Source: Hymenobacter guriensis
GTDB lineage: Bacteria; Bacteroidota; Bacteroidia; Cytophagales; Hymenobacteraceae
Assembly: GCF_015773195.1 (NCBI RefSeq)
Contig: NZ_JADWYK010000011.1
Coordinates: 99,076-163,075 of the forward strand
Length of the DNA stretch: 64,000 nucleotides
Direction: 5' to 3'
Every line of letters starts with the position of its first letter. Positions within the stretch are counted from its first letter, which is position 1. The notes under the pieces were generated by a model. That model was not told where the DNA came from. It worked only from the letters and a program-made list of their open reading frames with translations, and made no database searches. Both the position numbers and the translations under genes were made by a program. Below, piece by piece: positions 49,905 through 58,904 of this stretch.

Positions 49905-52364
49905 ATGAAGCCAGAGGCTATGCAGGTTTTGAAATTCGGGGGCTCGTCGGTGGCGACGGCCGCAAACATCGGGCGGGTGCTGGACCTCGCCGAGGCCGCT
50001 GCCCGGCAGCAACCTACGGTAGTAGTGGTATCGGCGCTGGGCGGCGTGACGGACGCCCTGATTGGGGCCGGCCGCCGCGCCGCCGCGGCCGATGCCAGCT
50101 ACCGCGAGCAGCTGCAGGAGCTGGAGCAGCGCCATCTGGCTGTGGTGCGCGAGCTGCTGCCGCTTACGGGCCAGAGCGCCGTGCTCAGCGCCGTCAAGAC
50201 CCACTGCAACGAGCTCGAAAGCATCTGCGACGGAATTTTTGCCCTGGGTGAGCTGTCCAACCGCAGCCTCGACAAGCTGGTGAGCTACGGGGAGCTGCTC
50301 TCCTCGAAGATAGTGGCGGCGGGCCTGGCGGCGCGGGGCGCGGCCCACCAGTGGCTCGACAGCCGCCAGCTTATTTGCACCGACGCCAAGTACGGGCACG
50401 CCGCCGTGGACTCTGCCGCTACCAACGCCCGCATTCAGGCGGCCGTGGAGGAAGCCGGCGCGCCGCTGTACGTAGCGCCCGGCTTCGTGGCCTCAGCCCC
50501 GGATGGCAGCACCACCACGCTCGGCCGCGGCGGCTCCGACTACACCGCCGCCATTTTCGCCGGGGCGCTGGACGCCGCGCAGCTGGAAATCTGGACCGAT
50601 GTGAGTGGCATGATGACGGCCGACCCGCGCCTGGTGCGCGCCGCCCGGCCCATCCCGCGCATCTCCTATCAGGAGGCCATGGAACTCTCGCACTTCGGGG
50701 CCAAGGTGCTGTATCCGCCCACCATTCAGCCGGTGATGCGCTCGGGCATTCCGCTCTGGATCAAGAACACCTTTGCGCCCGAAGACGAAGGCACACTGGT
50801 GGAAGTGGCCTCGCCGGCCAACCACGCCTTTGTGCGGGGTCTGTCCAGCATTGGGCCGGTGGCCTTGCTGCGGCTCGAAGGCAGCGGCATGGTAGGCATT
50901 CCGGGGTTTTCGCGGCGGCTGTTTGCGGCCCTGGCCCGGGAGGAAGTCAACGTCATTCTCATCACCCAAAGCTCCTCCGAGCACTCTATCTGCGTGGCCG
51001 TGAGTGCGCCCGAGGCGGCCCGCGCCCAGCAGGCGGCCAACGAGGAATTTGCCCCGGAAATTCTGGCCGGCCGCCTCGACCCGCTCGACCGGGAGGACGA
51101 CCTGGCCATTGTAGCGCTGGTGGGCGAGCAGATGAAAAACCACCCCGGCATCAGTGGGCGCATGTTTGGGGCCCTGGGCCAGAACGGGGTGAACATCCGG
51201 GCCATTGCCCAGGGCTCCTCGGAGAAGAATATTTCCACCGTCATCCGCCAGCAGGACGTGCGCAAGGCCATCAACGTGCTGCACGAAACCTTTTTTGAGG
51301 CTACCACGCGCCAGGTGAACGTGGTGGTAACGGGCGTGGGCAACGTGGGCCGTAAGCTGCTGGAGCAGCTCAGCCGCCAGCAAAACTGGCTGCGCGAAAA
51401 GCTGCGCCTTAACCTGCGCGTAGTAGGCCTGGCGACCAGTAAGCAGTTTGTGCTCGACGAAGAAGGCATCGACCTCAGCAACTGGCAGGCGGCGCTGGAA
51501 GCCGGGCAGCCGCTGAATCTGGCGACGCTTACCGAGCAGCTACTGGCCCTGAACCTGCGCAACACCGTGTTTGTGGACGTGACAGCCAGCGCCGACGTGG
51601 CCCAGGTGTACGCCGGGCTACTGGCCAAAAGTGTGGCCGTGGTAGCCTGCAACAAGGTGGCCGCTTCGTCGGAATACGAAAGCTACGCCCGCCTGAAGTC
51701 CCTGGCTCAGGAGTTCAACACCCATTTCCTGTTTGAAACCAACGTGGGTGCGGGCCTGCCCATTATTGGCACGCTGAATGACCTGCTGCGCAGCGGCGAC
51801 GAGGTGCAGCGCATGCAGGCCGTGCTGTCGGGCACGCTCAACTTCGTGTTCAACAACTACGACGGCACCCGGCCCTTCGCGGAAGTAGTGCGCCAGGCCC
51901 AGGACGAAGGCTACACCGAGCCCGACCCGCGCCTCGACCTGACTGGCGTAGATGTGGCCCGCAAAATCCTGATTCTGGCCCGCGAAGCCGGCCACCCGCT
52001 CGAAATGAGCGACGTGGCAAATGAATCCTTTCTGCCGGCCTCCTGCCTGGAAGGCGACGTACCCGCCTTCTACAAGCAGCTGGCCGTGCACGAGCCTCAC
52101 TTCCGGGGCCTGTACGACGCCGCGGCGGCCGAAGGCAAAAAGCTGCGCTTCGTGGCGAGCTTTGCCGATGGGCAAGCCCGCGTGGGCCTCCAGGCAGTAG
52201 CGCCCAGCCACGATTTATACTCGCTCCAGGGCAAGGACAACGCCGTGCTGTTCTACACCAACCGCTACGTGGAGCAGCCGCTCGTCATCAAAGGGGCCGG
52301 GGCCGGCGCCGAAGTCACAGCCTCGGGCGTGTTTGCCGACGTTCTGCGGGCCGTGCAGAGCTAA
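49905..52364 (+). CDS. thrA: Bifunctional aspartokinase / homoserine dehydrogenase
   Basis: The 819-residue protein catalyses the first and third steps from aspartate to threonine. The aspartokinase domain begins MQVLKFGGSSVATAANIGRV and has TTLGRGGSDYTAAIF and MSYQEA-like ISYQEAMELSHFGAKVLYPPT; two ACT units follow (around 320-470, VNVILITQSSSEHSICVAV and NGVNIRAIAQGSSEKNIS). The homoserine dehydrogenase part begins VVVTGVGNVGRKLLEQL with the NAD(P) loop and includes GLPIIGTLNDLLRSGD...LSGTLNFVFN. Starts at 49905 or 49920 are both possible; 49920 gives the more usual N terminus. It is the first gene of thrABC and should be feedback regulated and attenuated. Confidence 0.96.
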   Translation: MKPEAMQVLKFGGSSVATAANIGRVLDLAEAAARQQPTVVVVSALGGVTDALIGAGRRAAAADASYREQLQELEQRHLAVVRELLPLTGQSAVLSAVKTHCNELESICDGIFALGELSNRSLDKLVSYGELLSSKIVAAGLAARGAAHQWLDSRQLICTDAKYGHAAVDSAATNARIQAAVEEAGAPLYVAPGFVASAPDGSTTTLGRGGSDYTAAIFAGALDAAQLEIWTDVSGMMTADPRLVRAARPIPRISYQEAMELSHFGAKVLYPPTIQPVMRSGIPLWIKNTFAPEDEGTLVEVASPANHAFVRGLSSIGPVALLRLEGSGMVGIPGFSRRLFAALAREEVNVILITQSSSEHSICVAVSAPEAARAQQAANEEFAPEILAGRLDPLDREDDLAIVALVGEQMKNHPGISGRMFGALGQNGVNIRAIAQGSSEKNISTVIRQQDVRKAINVLHETFFEATTRQVNVVVTGVGNVGRKLLEQLSRQQNWLREKLRLNLRVVGLATSKQFVLDEEGIDLSNWQAALEAGQPLNLATLTEQLLALNLRNTVFVDVTASADVAQVYAGLLAKSVAVVACNKVAASSEYESYARLKSLAQEFNTHFLFETNVGAGLPIIGTLNDLLRSGDEVQRMQAVLSGTLNFVFNNYDGTRPFAEVVRQAQDEGYTEPDPRLDLTGVDVARKILILAREAGHPLEMSDVANESFLPASCLEGDVPAFYKQLAVHEPHFRGLYDAAAAEGKKLRFVASFADGQARVGLQAVAPSHDLYSLQGKDNAVLFYTNRYVEQPLVIKGAGAGAEVTASGVFADVLRAVQS

Positions 52365-52523
52365 TTCTGAATTATGAATCTTGAATTAAGAATTGAGTGG
52401 AGACGCGTAATTCTAGCTTGGCAGCCGCCGCTCACGCCCATGCCCTCAACACCTATTCCCACCCGCGCTGACTTTCCCCGTCCATGCCCAATTCAGAATT
52501 CAGCATTCATAATTCAGAATTAG
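52361..52523. repeat. 35-bp inverted repeat flanking the thrA-thrB gap
   Basis: The arms 52361-52395 and 52489-52523 are complementary at 31 of 35 positions. The left arm begins CTAATTCTGAATTATGAAT and supplies the thrA stop codon; the right arm lies inside the first 13 codons of thrB. The 93-bp centre has no gene. The arms are far more AT-rich than the thr genes, suggesting an inserted mobile palindrome. Confidence 0.9.
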
Positions 52524-53446
52524 CTGTCACCGTGCATGCTCCTGCCACCGTGGCCAACATGGTGTGCGGGTTCGATGTGCTGGGGTTTTCCCTGGCCGCC
52601 CCCAACGACGTGATGCACCTGCGCCTCCTGGAGCAACCCGGCGTGGTCATCATCAACGAAGACGACTTTGGCTTGCCCACCGAGCCCACCCGCAATGTAG
52701 CGGGGGCCGCGCTCTTGGCTATGCTGCGGGCCGTACCGGAGGTGCCGGGCGTGGAAGTGCGCATCCGTAAGGCCATCCGGCCGGGCAGCGGCATTGGCAG
52801 CAGCGCCGCCAGCGCGGCTGGGGCAGTGGTGGGCCTGAACCAGCTGTTGGGCAACCGCTTCAGTAAGCCGCAGCTGGTGGAGTTTGCCATGTTCGGGGAA
52901 GAAGTGGCCTCCGGCGTGCGCCACGCCGACAACATTGCGCCGGGCATTTACGGGGGCGTGACGCTGATCCGGGCCACCACGCCCACGCCCGATGTGGTAC
53001 CGCTCGACGCCCCGCCGCTGTTCGTGACCGTGGTGCACCCGCAGATTGAGGTGAAGACCTCCGACGCCCGCCAGATTCTCAAGCGGCAGGTGAGTTTGCA
53101 GGACGCCATCCGGCAGTGGGGCAACGTGGGCGGGCTGGTGGCCGGCCTGCTCAAGCACGACTACGCCCTCATCGGCCGCTCCCTCGAAGACGTGATTGTG
53201 GAGCCCGTGCGCAGCATCCTCATACCGGGCTTCCGGGAAGTGAAAGACGGCAGCCGCGCCGTGGGGGCCCTAGGCGGGGGCATTTCCGGCTCGGGGCCTT
53301 CCTTATTCATGCTCAGCCAGGATGAAGCCACCGCCCGCGCCGTGGAAACCGTGATGCGCGATACCTACCAGCGCCTGGGCCTGGAACATCATATCTACCT
53401 GACCACCATCAACCCGCTGGGCTGCCAGATCGTGGAAACTGCCTAA
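52484..53446 (+). CDS. thrB: Homoserine kinase
   Basis: The 320-residue GHMP kinase phosphorylates homoserine to O-phosphohomoserine. It shows VTVHAPATVANMVCGFDVLGFSL at the N terminus, the ATP loop RPGSGIGSSAASAAGAVVGLN and the C-terminal GALGGGISGSGPSLFML. Homologues start close to the VTVHAPAT segment, so the 14 or so residues before it (MPNSEFSIHNSELA) look foreign; they are encoded by the right arm of a palindromic repeat. A GTG at 52532 is the only close alternative and would cut into the first strand. Confidence 0.93.
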   Translation: MPNSEFSIHNSELAVTVHAPATVANMVCGFDVLGFSLAAPNDVMHLRLLEQPGVVIINEDDFGLPTEPTRNVAGAALLAMLRAVPEVPGVEVRIRKAIRPGSGIGSSAASAAGAVVGLNQLLGNRFSKPQLVEFAMFGEEVASGVRHADNIAPGIYGGVTLIRATTPTPDVVPLDAPPLFVTVVHPQIEVKTSDARQILKRQVSLQDAIRQWGNVGGLVAGLLKHDYALIGRSLEDVIVEPVRSILIPGFREVKDGSRAVGALGGGISGSGPSLFMLSQDEATARAVETVMRDTYQRLGLEHHIYLTTINPLGCQIVETA

Positions 53447-53511
53447 CGCCTGCCGCTTTGCGCCCCGCTCAGCCTAATCATCCATACCAAACCCGACTAA
53501 CCTCAACCAGT

Positions 53512-54837
53512 ATGCGCTACTACAGCCTCAACCGTCAGTCTGAAACCGTGGACTTCCGGACCGCTACCATCGCTGGGCAGGCCCCGGATGGCGGCCTGTA
53601 TTTCCCCGAAATCATTCCGCAGTTTCCGGCGGGCTTTGTGGAGCAGCTCCCGCACCTGGAGCCGGCCGAGGTGGCCTATACCGTGCTGGCGCCCTACGTG
53701 GGCGAGGCTATTCCCGAGGCGGAGCTGCGCCGCATCTGCGCCGAAACGGTGAATTTTCCGTTTCCGCTGGTGCCCGTAGCCAACGGCATCAGTGCCCTGG
53801 AGCTGTTTCATGGGCCTACGCTGGCGTTTAAGGACGTGGGGGCACGCTTCATGAGCCGCTGCCTGGGCTACTTCTCCCGCAGTGAGACCCGACCCGTAAC
53901 GGTGCTGGTAGCTACCTCCGGCGACACGGGTGGGGCCGTGGCCAGCGGCTTTCTGGGCGTGCCGGGCGTGGAAGTGGTTATTCTGTATCCGTCGGGGCGG
54001 GTGAGCCCGGTGCAGGAGCAGCAGCTCACGGCCCTCGGCCAGAACGTAACCGCCCTGGAAGTGCGCGGCAACTTCGACGACTGCCAGCGCCTGGTCAAGC
54101 AGGCCTTCCGTGACCAGGAGCTCATGCAGCAGCGGCGCTTTACCTCGGCCAATTCCATCAATGTGGCGCGGTGGCTGCCTCAGCAGGTGTACTACTGCTA
54201 CGGCGTGGCCCAGGCCCTGGCCCAGACCGGCAAGCCCCCGGTGGTGGCCGTGCCCAGCGGCAACTTCGGCAACCTCTGCGCCGGCTTGCTGGCCCACGTT
54301 TCGGGGCTGCCGGTAGCGCGCTTTGTGGCGGCCTGCAACGCCAATGCCGTAGTGCCCGCCTACCTTACTTCGGGCCGGTACGCGGCCCAGCCGGCCGTAG
54401 CCACCCTCTCCAACGCCATGGACGTGGGCGACCCCAGCAACTTCGGCCGTATTCTGGAGCTGTTCGGCAATGAATACCCCAGCATTCGGGAAAAGCTCAG
54501 CGGCTACTCGGTGTCGGACGCCGAAACCTCAGCCACCATCCGGCGCGTGCATCAGCAGACGGGCTACGTGCTCGACCCCCACGGAGCCGTAGCCTACTTC
54601 GCCCTGGAGCATTACCTGGCCCGCAACCCCGAGGCGGCAGGGGTATTCCTGGAAACGGCCCACCCCGTGAAGTTCCCCAACGTGGTGGAGGCTGCTACGG
54701 GCCGGGAAGTGGCCGTGCCCTCAGAACTGCAAACCCTTATGCAACAGCCCAAGCGCAGTGTGGTGCTGGAGCCCGCCTACGAGGAACTGCGAGAGTATCT
54801 AACGGGCCAGCTCCAGGAAAACCCGGTGACGGCCTGA
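53512..54837 (+). CDS. thrC: Threonine synthase
   Basis: The 441-residue PLP enzyme turns O-phosphohomoserine into threonine. It begins MRYYSLNRQSETVDFRTATI, has ELFHGPTLAFKDVGARFM with the PLP lysine, VLVATSGDTGGAVASGF and AVPSGNFGNLCAGLLA. The ATG at 53512 gives the standard N terminus. It completes the thrA-thrB-thrC operon, with a 65-bp gap after thrB. No terminator-like hairpin with a T-run is obvious after it, and a promoter-like box follows at 54851. Confidence 0.95.
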   Translation: MRYYSLNRQSETVDFRTATIAGQAPDGGLYFPEIIPQFPAGFVEQLPHLEPAEVAYTVLAPYVGEAIPEAELRRICAETVNFPFPLVPVANGISALELFHGPTLAFKDVGARFMSRCLGYFSRSETRPVTVLVATSGDTGGAVASGFLGVPGVEVVILYPSGRVSPVQEQQLTALGQNVTALEVRGNFDDCQRLVKQAFRDQELMQQRRFTSANSINVARWLPQQVYYCYGVAQALAQTGKPPVVAVPSGNFGNLCAGLLAHVSGLPVARFVAACNANAVVPAYLTSGRYAAQPAVATLSNAMDVGDPSNFGRILELFGNEYPSIREKLSGYSVSDAETSATIRRVHQQTGYVLDPHGAVAYFALEHYLARNPEAAGVFLETAHPVKFPNVVEAATGREVAVPSELQTLMQQPKRSVVLEPAYEELREYLTGQLQENPVTA

Positions 54838-54850
54838 CAGGATCTACCCC

Positions 54851-54858
54851 TATCTTTG
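54851..54858 (+). promoter_or_regulatory. TATCTTTG -7 box downstream of thrC
   Basis: An exact TAnnTTTG match lies 13 bp after the thrC stop and 48 bp before the ATG of the heme-type lipoprotein, so that gene and its followers may be transcribed independently of thrABC. Confidence 0.5.
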
Positions 54859-54906
54859 GGAGCGGGCCGGGGGCAGTATTTCCGGCCTGATCTAGTGTCT
54901 TTGCCT

Positions 54907-55581
54907 ATGCGTTTCTTATTCTGCTTTCTGGTGGTAGCCGGCGGCGTGCTGAGCGGCTGCCGGCCCGACCAGATTGAGCACCTGCGTAACACTAAGGAGT
55001 TGGCCGTGGAAGCCGAAAACTGGCAGGTGAAGCGCATTCTTCCCAAAGACCTGTTGCATGCCACCCGCTGGGCCGGCGACTCCCTTACGGGCTACGCCGA
55101 CCGGGAGCTGAACTGCGTACTCGCGCAAAAGCTGCAGGAAGGTGGGGTAGCAGCAGCCCTCCCTTACTGCCAGCCCGAAACCTATGCTTCCGTCGATTCG
55201 CTGGCGCGGGTGCTGGAGGCCGTGCCCCGGCGGGTAACCGCTAAGCCCCGCAACCCCGCGCACCAAGCCAAGCTGGCCGCCGCCGAACTCACGCCCGACA
55301 CCCTGCGCACCGTGCGGCGGCCTTCCATAGAAGTGTTTTTCTACCAGCGGCCCATCGTGCTCCGTGACGCCCAGTGCCTGCGCTGCCACGGCGAGGTGGG
55401 CAAGGACGTGGCCGCGGCTGACTACGCGCTTATTCAGAAGCAATACCCCCAGGATCAGGCTACCGGCTACCGCCTGGGCCAAGTGATGGGGGCCTGGCAG
55501 GTACAGCTGAAGCGGGCGGGCGTGGCGGAGTTCTACACCATGAAAACCCGCAAAATCATGAAGCGGCGCAAGCTGTTTTAG
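54907..55581 (+). CDS. DUF3365 / Tll0287-like heme-type lipoprotein
   Basis: The 224-residue protein has a signal with lipobox VLSGC at residue 19. The C-terminal part contains RRPSIEVFFYQRPIVLRDAQCLRCHGEVG, where CLRCH is a c-type heme motif, preceded by NPAHQAKLAAAEL; this matches the Tll0287-like (DUF3365) domain, a heme sensor fold. The protein is probably periplasmic, with a redox or sensing role. The start at 54907 follows from the signal peptide. It may lead an operon with the next two genes (gaps of 33 and 36 bp). Confidence 0.82.
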   Translation: MRFLFCFLVVAGGVLSGCRPDQIEHLRNTKELAVEAENWQVKRILPKDLLHATRWAGDSLTGYADRELNCVLAQKLQEGGVAAALPYCQPETYASVDSLARVLEAVPRRVTAKPRNPAHQAKLAAAELTPDTLRTVRRPSIEVFFYQRPIVLRDAQCLRCHGEVGKDVAAADYALIQKQYPQDQATGYRLGQVMGAWQVQLKRAGVAEFYTMKTRKIMKRRKLF

Positions 55582-55614
55582 ACGCCCGTTTTTCCTTTAC
55601 GTACCAACGCCCGC

Positions 55615-56289
55615 ATGGCCCTTCCCACCTACCACCCGCGCATCAAGATCTGCTGCATCAGCACCCCGCAGGAGCTGGCGCTGGCCGTTGCCGCCGGAGC
55701 CGACGCGCTAGGACTGGTGGCGCGCATGCCCTCGGGGCCCGGCGTGCTGCCCGACGACCAGGTGCGGCGGCTGGCCCAGCTCACGCCCCCGGCCGTAGGC
55801 TCTTTTTTGCTCACCAGTGAAACCGATACCTCGGCCATCATTGCGCACCAGTGTCGCACAGGCACATCCACGCTGCAGATTGTAGACCGCCTCAGCACGG
55901 GCTCCTACCAGGATCTGCGCACGGCCCTGCCCGGCATTCAGCTGGTGCAGGTGATTCATGTGGTGGACGAGCGGGCCGAGGAGGAAGCACACCGCGTGGC
56001 CCCGCACGTGAATGCCATTCTGCTGGACAGTGGCAACCCCGGCTTGGCCGTGAAAGAGCTGGGCGGCACCGGCCGCACCCACAACTGGGCCATTAGTCGC
56101 CGCATCCGCGACGGACTAAACATGCCGGTGTTCCTGGCCGGTGGCCTTACCCCCGACAACGTGCAGGACGCGCTGGCGGCCGTGCGCCCCTTCGCCGTAG
56201 ACGTGTGCAGCGGCATCCGCACCAACGGCCACCTCGACCCCGTCAAGCTCCGCCGCTTTGTACAAGCCGTGCGGTCGTTTGAAGGGTAG
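55615..56289 (+). CDS. Divergent phosphoribosylanthranilate isomerase-like protein
   Basis: The 224-residue (beta/alpha)8 protein resembles TrpF: RIKICCIST, ALAVAAGADALGLV, AILLDSGNPG...GGTGRTHNW and VFLAGGLTPDNVQDAL. The catalytic cysteine (KIC) and aspartate (LLD) are kept, but the family's KICG is KICC, the SPR phosphate-contact segment after the second strand is missing, and the usual VDVSSGVE ends as VDVCSGIRTNG. No other trp gene is nearby. It may therefore be a paralogue with another substrate rather than the tryptophan-pathway enzyme. Confidence 0.75.
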   Translation: MALPTYHPRIKICCISTPQELALAVAAGADALGLVARMPSGPGVLPDDQVRRLAQLTPPAVGSFLLTSETDTSAIIAHQCRTGTSTLQIVDRLSTGSYQDLRTALPGIQLVQVIHVVDERAEEEAHRVAPHVNAILLDSGNPGLAVKELGGTGRTHNWAISRRIRDGLNMPVFLAGGLTPDNVQDALAAVRPFAVDVCSGIRTNGHLDPVKLRRFVQAVRSFEG

Positions 56290-56325
56290 CCCAACCTTCC
56301 GCCGGCTTTCTCAGTTTGGGCAGGT

Positions 56326-57597
56326 ATGACTGCTACTTCCGAAAAACCCATCATCATTATTGGCGCCGGCATGGCAGGCCTTACTTGTGCCAACTATCTG
56401 CACCGCGCCGGCCGACCCGTGCTGGTGCTGGAGGCCGCCGATGCCGTGGGGGGCCGCGTGCGCACCGACGTAACGCCCGAGGGATTCCGCCTCGACCGGG
56501 GCTTTCAGGTGCTGCTCACGCGCTACCCCGAAGTGCAGCGCCTGATGGATTATGGCGCCCTGAACCTGAAGCCCTTTCGGCAGGGTGCCATTATTCGCCT
56601 GCCCAATGGCGAACAGACTACCCTGCTGAATCCTTTGCGCCAGCCCACGGCGGCACTTACGGCCCTGGCCTCGGCGGTGGGTACGCTGCCCGATAAGCTG
56701 CGGGTGGTGAGTTTGGCCCGGCACGTGGCCCAGCATACCCCGCAGGAGCTGCTGAACCGGCCCGACCTCAACGCCACCGATACGCTGCGCTTCCTGCACC
56801 ACTATGGCTGGAGTGAGCAGATGATTACCAACTTCTTCCGCCCCTTTTTCGGAGGCGTATTCCTGGACCGCGGCCTGAGCACGGCGGCCAACTTCTTTGA
56901 GTTCGTGTTCCAGCAGTTTGCCGAGGGCGAAGCCGTAGTGCCGGCCTTGGGGATGCAGCAGATACCGGAGCAGCTAGCCGCCCGCCTGCCCGCCGGCACC
57001 GTGCGCCTGAACACGCCCGTAGAGGCTATTGATGGCACCACCGTGCGCCTCTGGACCGACCAGACACTGGAGGCTGCTGCCGTGGTAGTGGCCGTGGATG
57101 GGGAAGCCGCCCGCAAGCTGTTACCCGGACAGCCCGCCGCCGAAGCCGGCTGGAACCAGACCACCTGTACTTATTTTGCCGCTCCCGCCGCTTTGCCCTC
57201 CCGCCACGACCGGCTGTTGCGCCTCAACGCTGCCCCCGATGCCCTAGCGCATAACGTAGCCTTCCCCGCCGAAGTAAGTGCCGACTATGCGCCGGCGGGC
57301 CAACGGCTAGTATCAGTAAGCACCCACGGGGAGCATGGGCTGAGAGAGGCGGCCCTCACGGCAAAGCTGCGTCAGGAGCTGGCCGCCTGGTTTGGCGCCG
57401 AAGCGAATAGCTGGCAGCACCTGCGCTCCTACACGCTGCCACAGGCCCTGCCCGCGTACCCGGCCGGCCAACCCGCTCACCAGCCCCTGTGCCTTACTGA
57501 CCACCTCTACCGCTGTGGCGACTACACCGCCTACCCCTCCCTGAATGCGGCCATGCAAACCGGCCGGGAGGTGGCGGAGCAGCTGTTGGCGAATTAA
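56326..57597 (+). CDS. FAD-dependent amine-oxidase-type oxidoreductase
   Basis: The 423-residue protein has the dinucleotide loop PIIIIGAGMAGLTCANYLHRAG and LVLEAADAVGGRVRTD near the N terminus, and a C-terminal FAD segment LCLTDHLYRCGDYTAYPSLNAAMQTGREVA. This is the phytoene desaturase/amine oxidase/protoporphyrinogen oxidase superfamily. FFRPFFGGVFLDRGLST is typical of an unassigned branch also found in cyanobacteria and plants. No carotenoid or heme genes are adjacent, so the substrate is unknown. Confidence 0.87.
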   Translation: MTATSEKPIIIIGAGMAGLTCANYLHRAGRPVLVLEAADAVGGRVRTDVTPEGFRLDRGFQVLLTRYPEVQRLMDYGALNLKPFRQGAIIRLPNGEQTTLLNPLRQPTAALTALASAVGTLPDKLRVVSLARHVAQHTPQELLNRPDLNATDTLRFLHHYGWSEQMITNFFRPFFGGVFLDRGLSTAANFFEFVFQQFAEGEAVVPALGMQQIPEQLAARLPAGTVRLNTPVEAIDGTTVRLWTDQTLEAAAVVVAVDGEAARKLLPGQPAAEAGWNQTTCTYFAAPAALPSRHDRLLRLNAAPDALAHNVAFPAEVSADYAPAGQRLVSVSTHGEHGLREAALTAKLRQELAAWFGAEANSWQHLRSYTLPQALPAYPAGQPAHQPLCLTDHLYRCGDYTAYPSLNAAMQTGREVAEQLLAN

Positions 57598-57663
57598 TAC
57601 CACTGAATGGTCTACTGGCTTTAACTGCTTAGGCCCCAAAGGCGGCACCTGCTGGCGTCTTCT

Positions 57664-58607
57664 TTATCGGGCCGCAAACCCCTCCCACCGGGTCCACCAC
57701 TCCGGCCGCTCCGGCAGCCGCAGCTTCGCGCCCTCAAACTGCCGCAGGCCGTGCCCGGCGCCGCCCAGCTCCCGGAAGGACGAGGCGACCCGCACGCGGT
57801 AATCGTGGTCGATACGGAGGATGTGGCGGTCGAAGGCGCGGTGCAGGGTGGGCGTGAGAGCCAGGCCGTTGCCGATGGTATCGTCGTGGCTCAAGGCTCA
57901 GGGCACGATGTGGCAGGCATCGAGCAAAGGTGCTACGGCGCTGGTGCCGGTGCTGATGAGCTGCAGGCCGGAAATGGCGCAGGTGTAGTTGTACACCCGT
58001 AGCACTTCGCGCTTGAAAACGGCACTGCGTACGGCCGTTTCTACTTCATCGGCAAGGTTGATATGGGTTTGATACACGACGGCGGGCTCTTCCAGCATCT
58101 GGCGGCCCAAGCTGTGCAGGGTATCCGCGCCGGCCGTGGGGCGGTAACGGAAGCGGGTTTGCGGAAAGTAGCGGTCCAGCAGGGCTTCGCGAAATAACTG
58201 ACGGGCAGCTGCTTCCTGGAGCAGTAGCCAGAGGGCTTCATCGAGGGCAGCGTAGGCTACCACTTGGCACAGTGGCCCAGGCTGCGCGGAGAGCCGGAAG
58301 CCGTGAGCACCAGGGGCTGGCCGAAGTGGGTGTGCAGGTGCCAGAACTTCTCGCCGGTGAGGTGGTAAAACCGCAGCGCAAAGTTGTTGGCCCAAAACCG
58401 CCCCGACACGCTCAAGTCGCGGCAATTGCTTTGGAAAGCGGCCAACAGTGCCGGCGTGATGATGATCTGGTTGTCCTGGATAGTGCCTTCTTCGATACCT
58501 TCCAGCACGGCCAGCAGCAACGCTGGCTTATAGGGTGCTTCCTCCCCGCTCAGCCTGCTGGTTTTGAGCTTGCGAAAACGCGCGAGGTAGTGGGGCAAGT
58601 CGGTCAT
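57664..58607 (-). pseudogene. HNH endonuclease gene broken by a frameshift and a stop codon
   Basis: Three fragments on the minus strand read together as one HNH restriction-type endonuclease of about 310 residues. The N-terminal part (from ATG 58607) reads LPHYLARFRKLKTSRLSGEEAPYKPALLLAVLEG and ends out of frame near 58257. A reading-frame change between about 58255 and 58330 leads into YAALDEALWLLLQEA, LLDRYFPQTRF and YNYTCAISGLQLI...DACHIVP. A TGA at 57898-57900 interrupts just before SHDDTIGNGLALTPTLHRAFDRHIL, the HNH core. All catalytic histidine and asparagine positions survive, so decay looks recent. Confidence 0.85.
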
Positions 58608-58652
58608 GGCAGGGCCCAAGGTACGTGCTGAACTACTCTTGCCGGCACTCGG

Positions 58653-58892
58653 CTACTGCTTAGGGTGGGCGCGGTTGCCCCGTTGCGCATCGTAGCCTGC
58701 AGCGGGGTTCGAGAAGAAGGCAAATCGAATGACGACCAGCACCAAGAGCGTTGCGGCCAGAATACCTAGCGTGAGGCCGCTACGGAGCAGCGTAGAGGAA
58801 CTGACCACCGAAACACCCCAGATGCGCAACACGCCGAGGGCGGCCAAAGTCAGGCAAAGCAGCCCGATGGCCGCGCCCAGTAGCTTTTTCAT
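58653..58892 (-). CDS. Small two-helix membrane protein
   Basis: The 79-residue protein has two hydrophobic helices (about 4-26 and 38-61) and a short polar tail with AAGYDAQRGNRAHPKQ. It begins 12 bp after the SPFH gene on the same strand and is probably the third gene of that operon. No family is recognised; a role in the same membrane complex is inferred only from position. Confidence 0.65.
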   Translation of the reverse strand: MKKLLGAAIGLLCLTLAALGVLRIWGVSVVSSSTLLRSGLTLGILAATLLVLVVIRFAFFSNPAAGYDAQRGNRAHPKQ

Positions 58893-58904
58893 ATGGCAGT
58901 TGGG

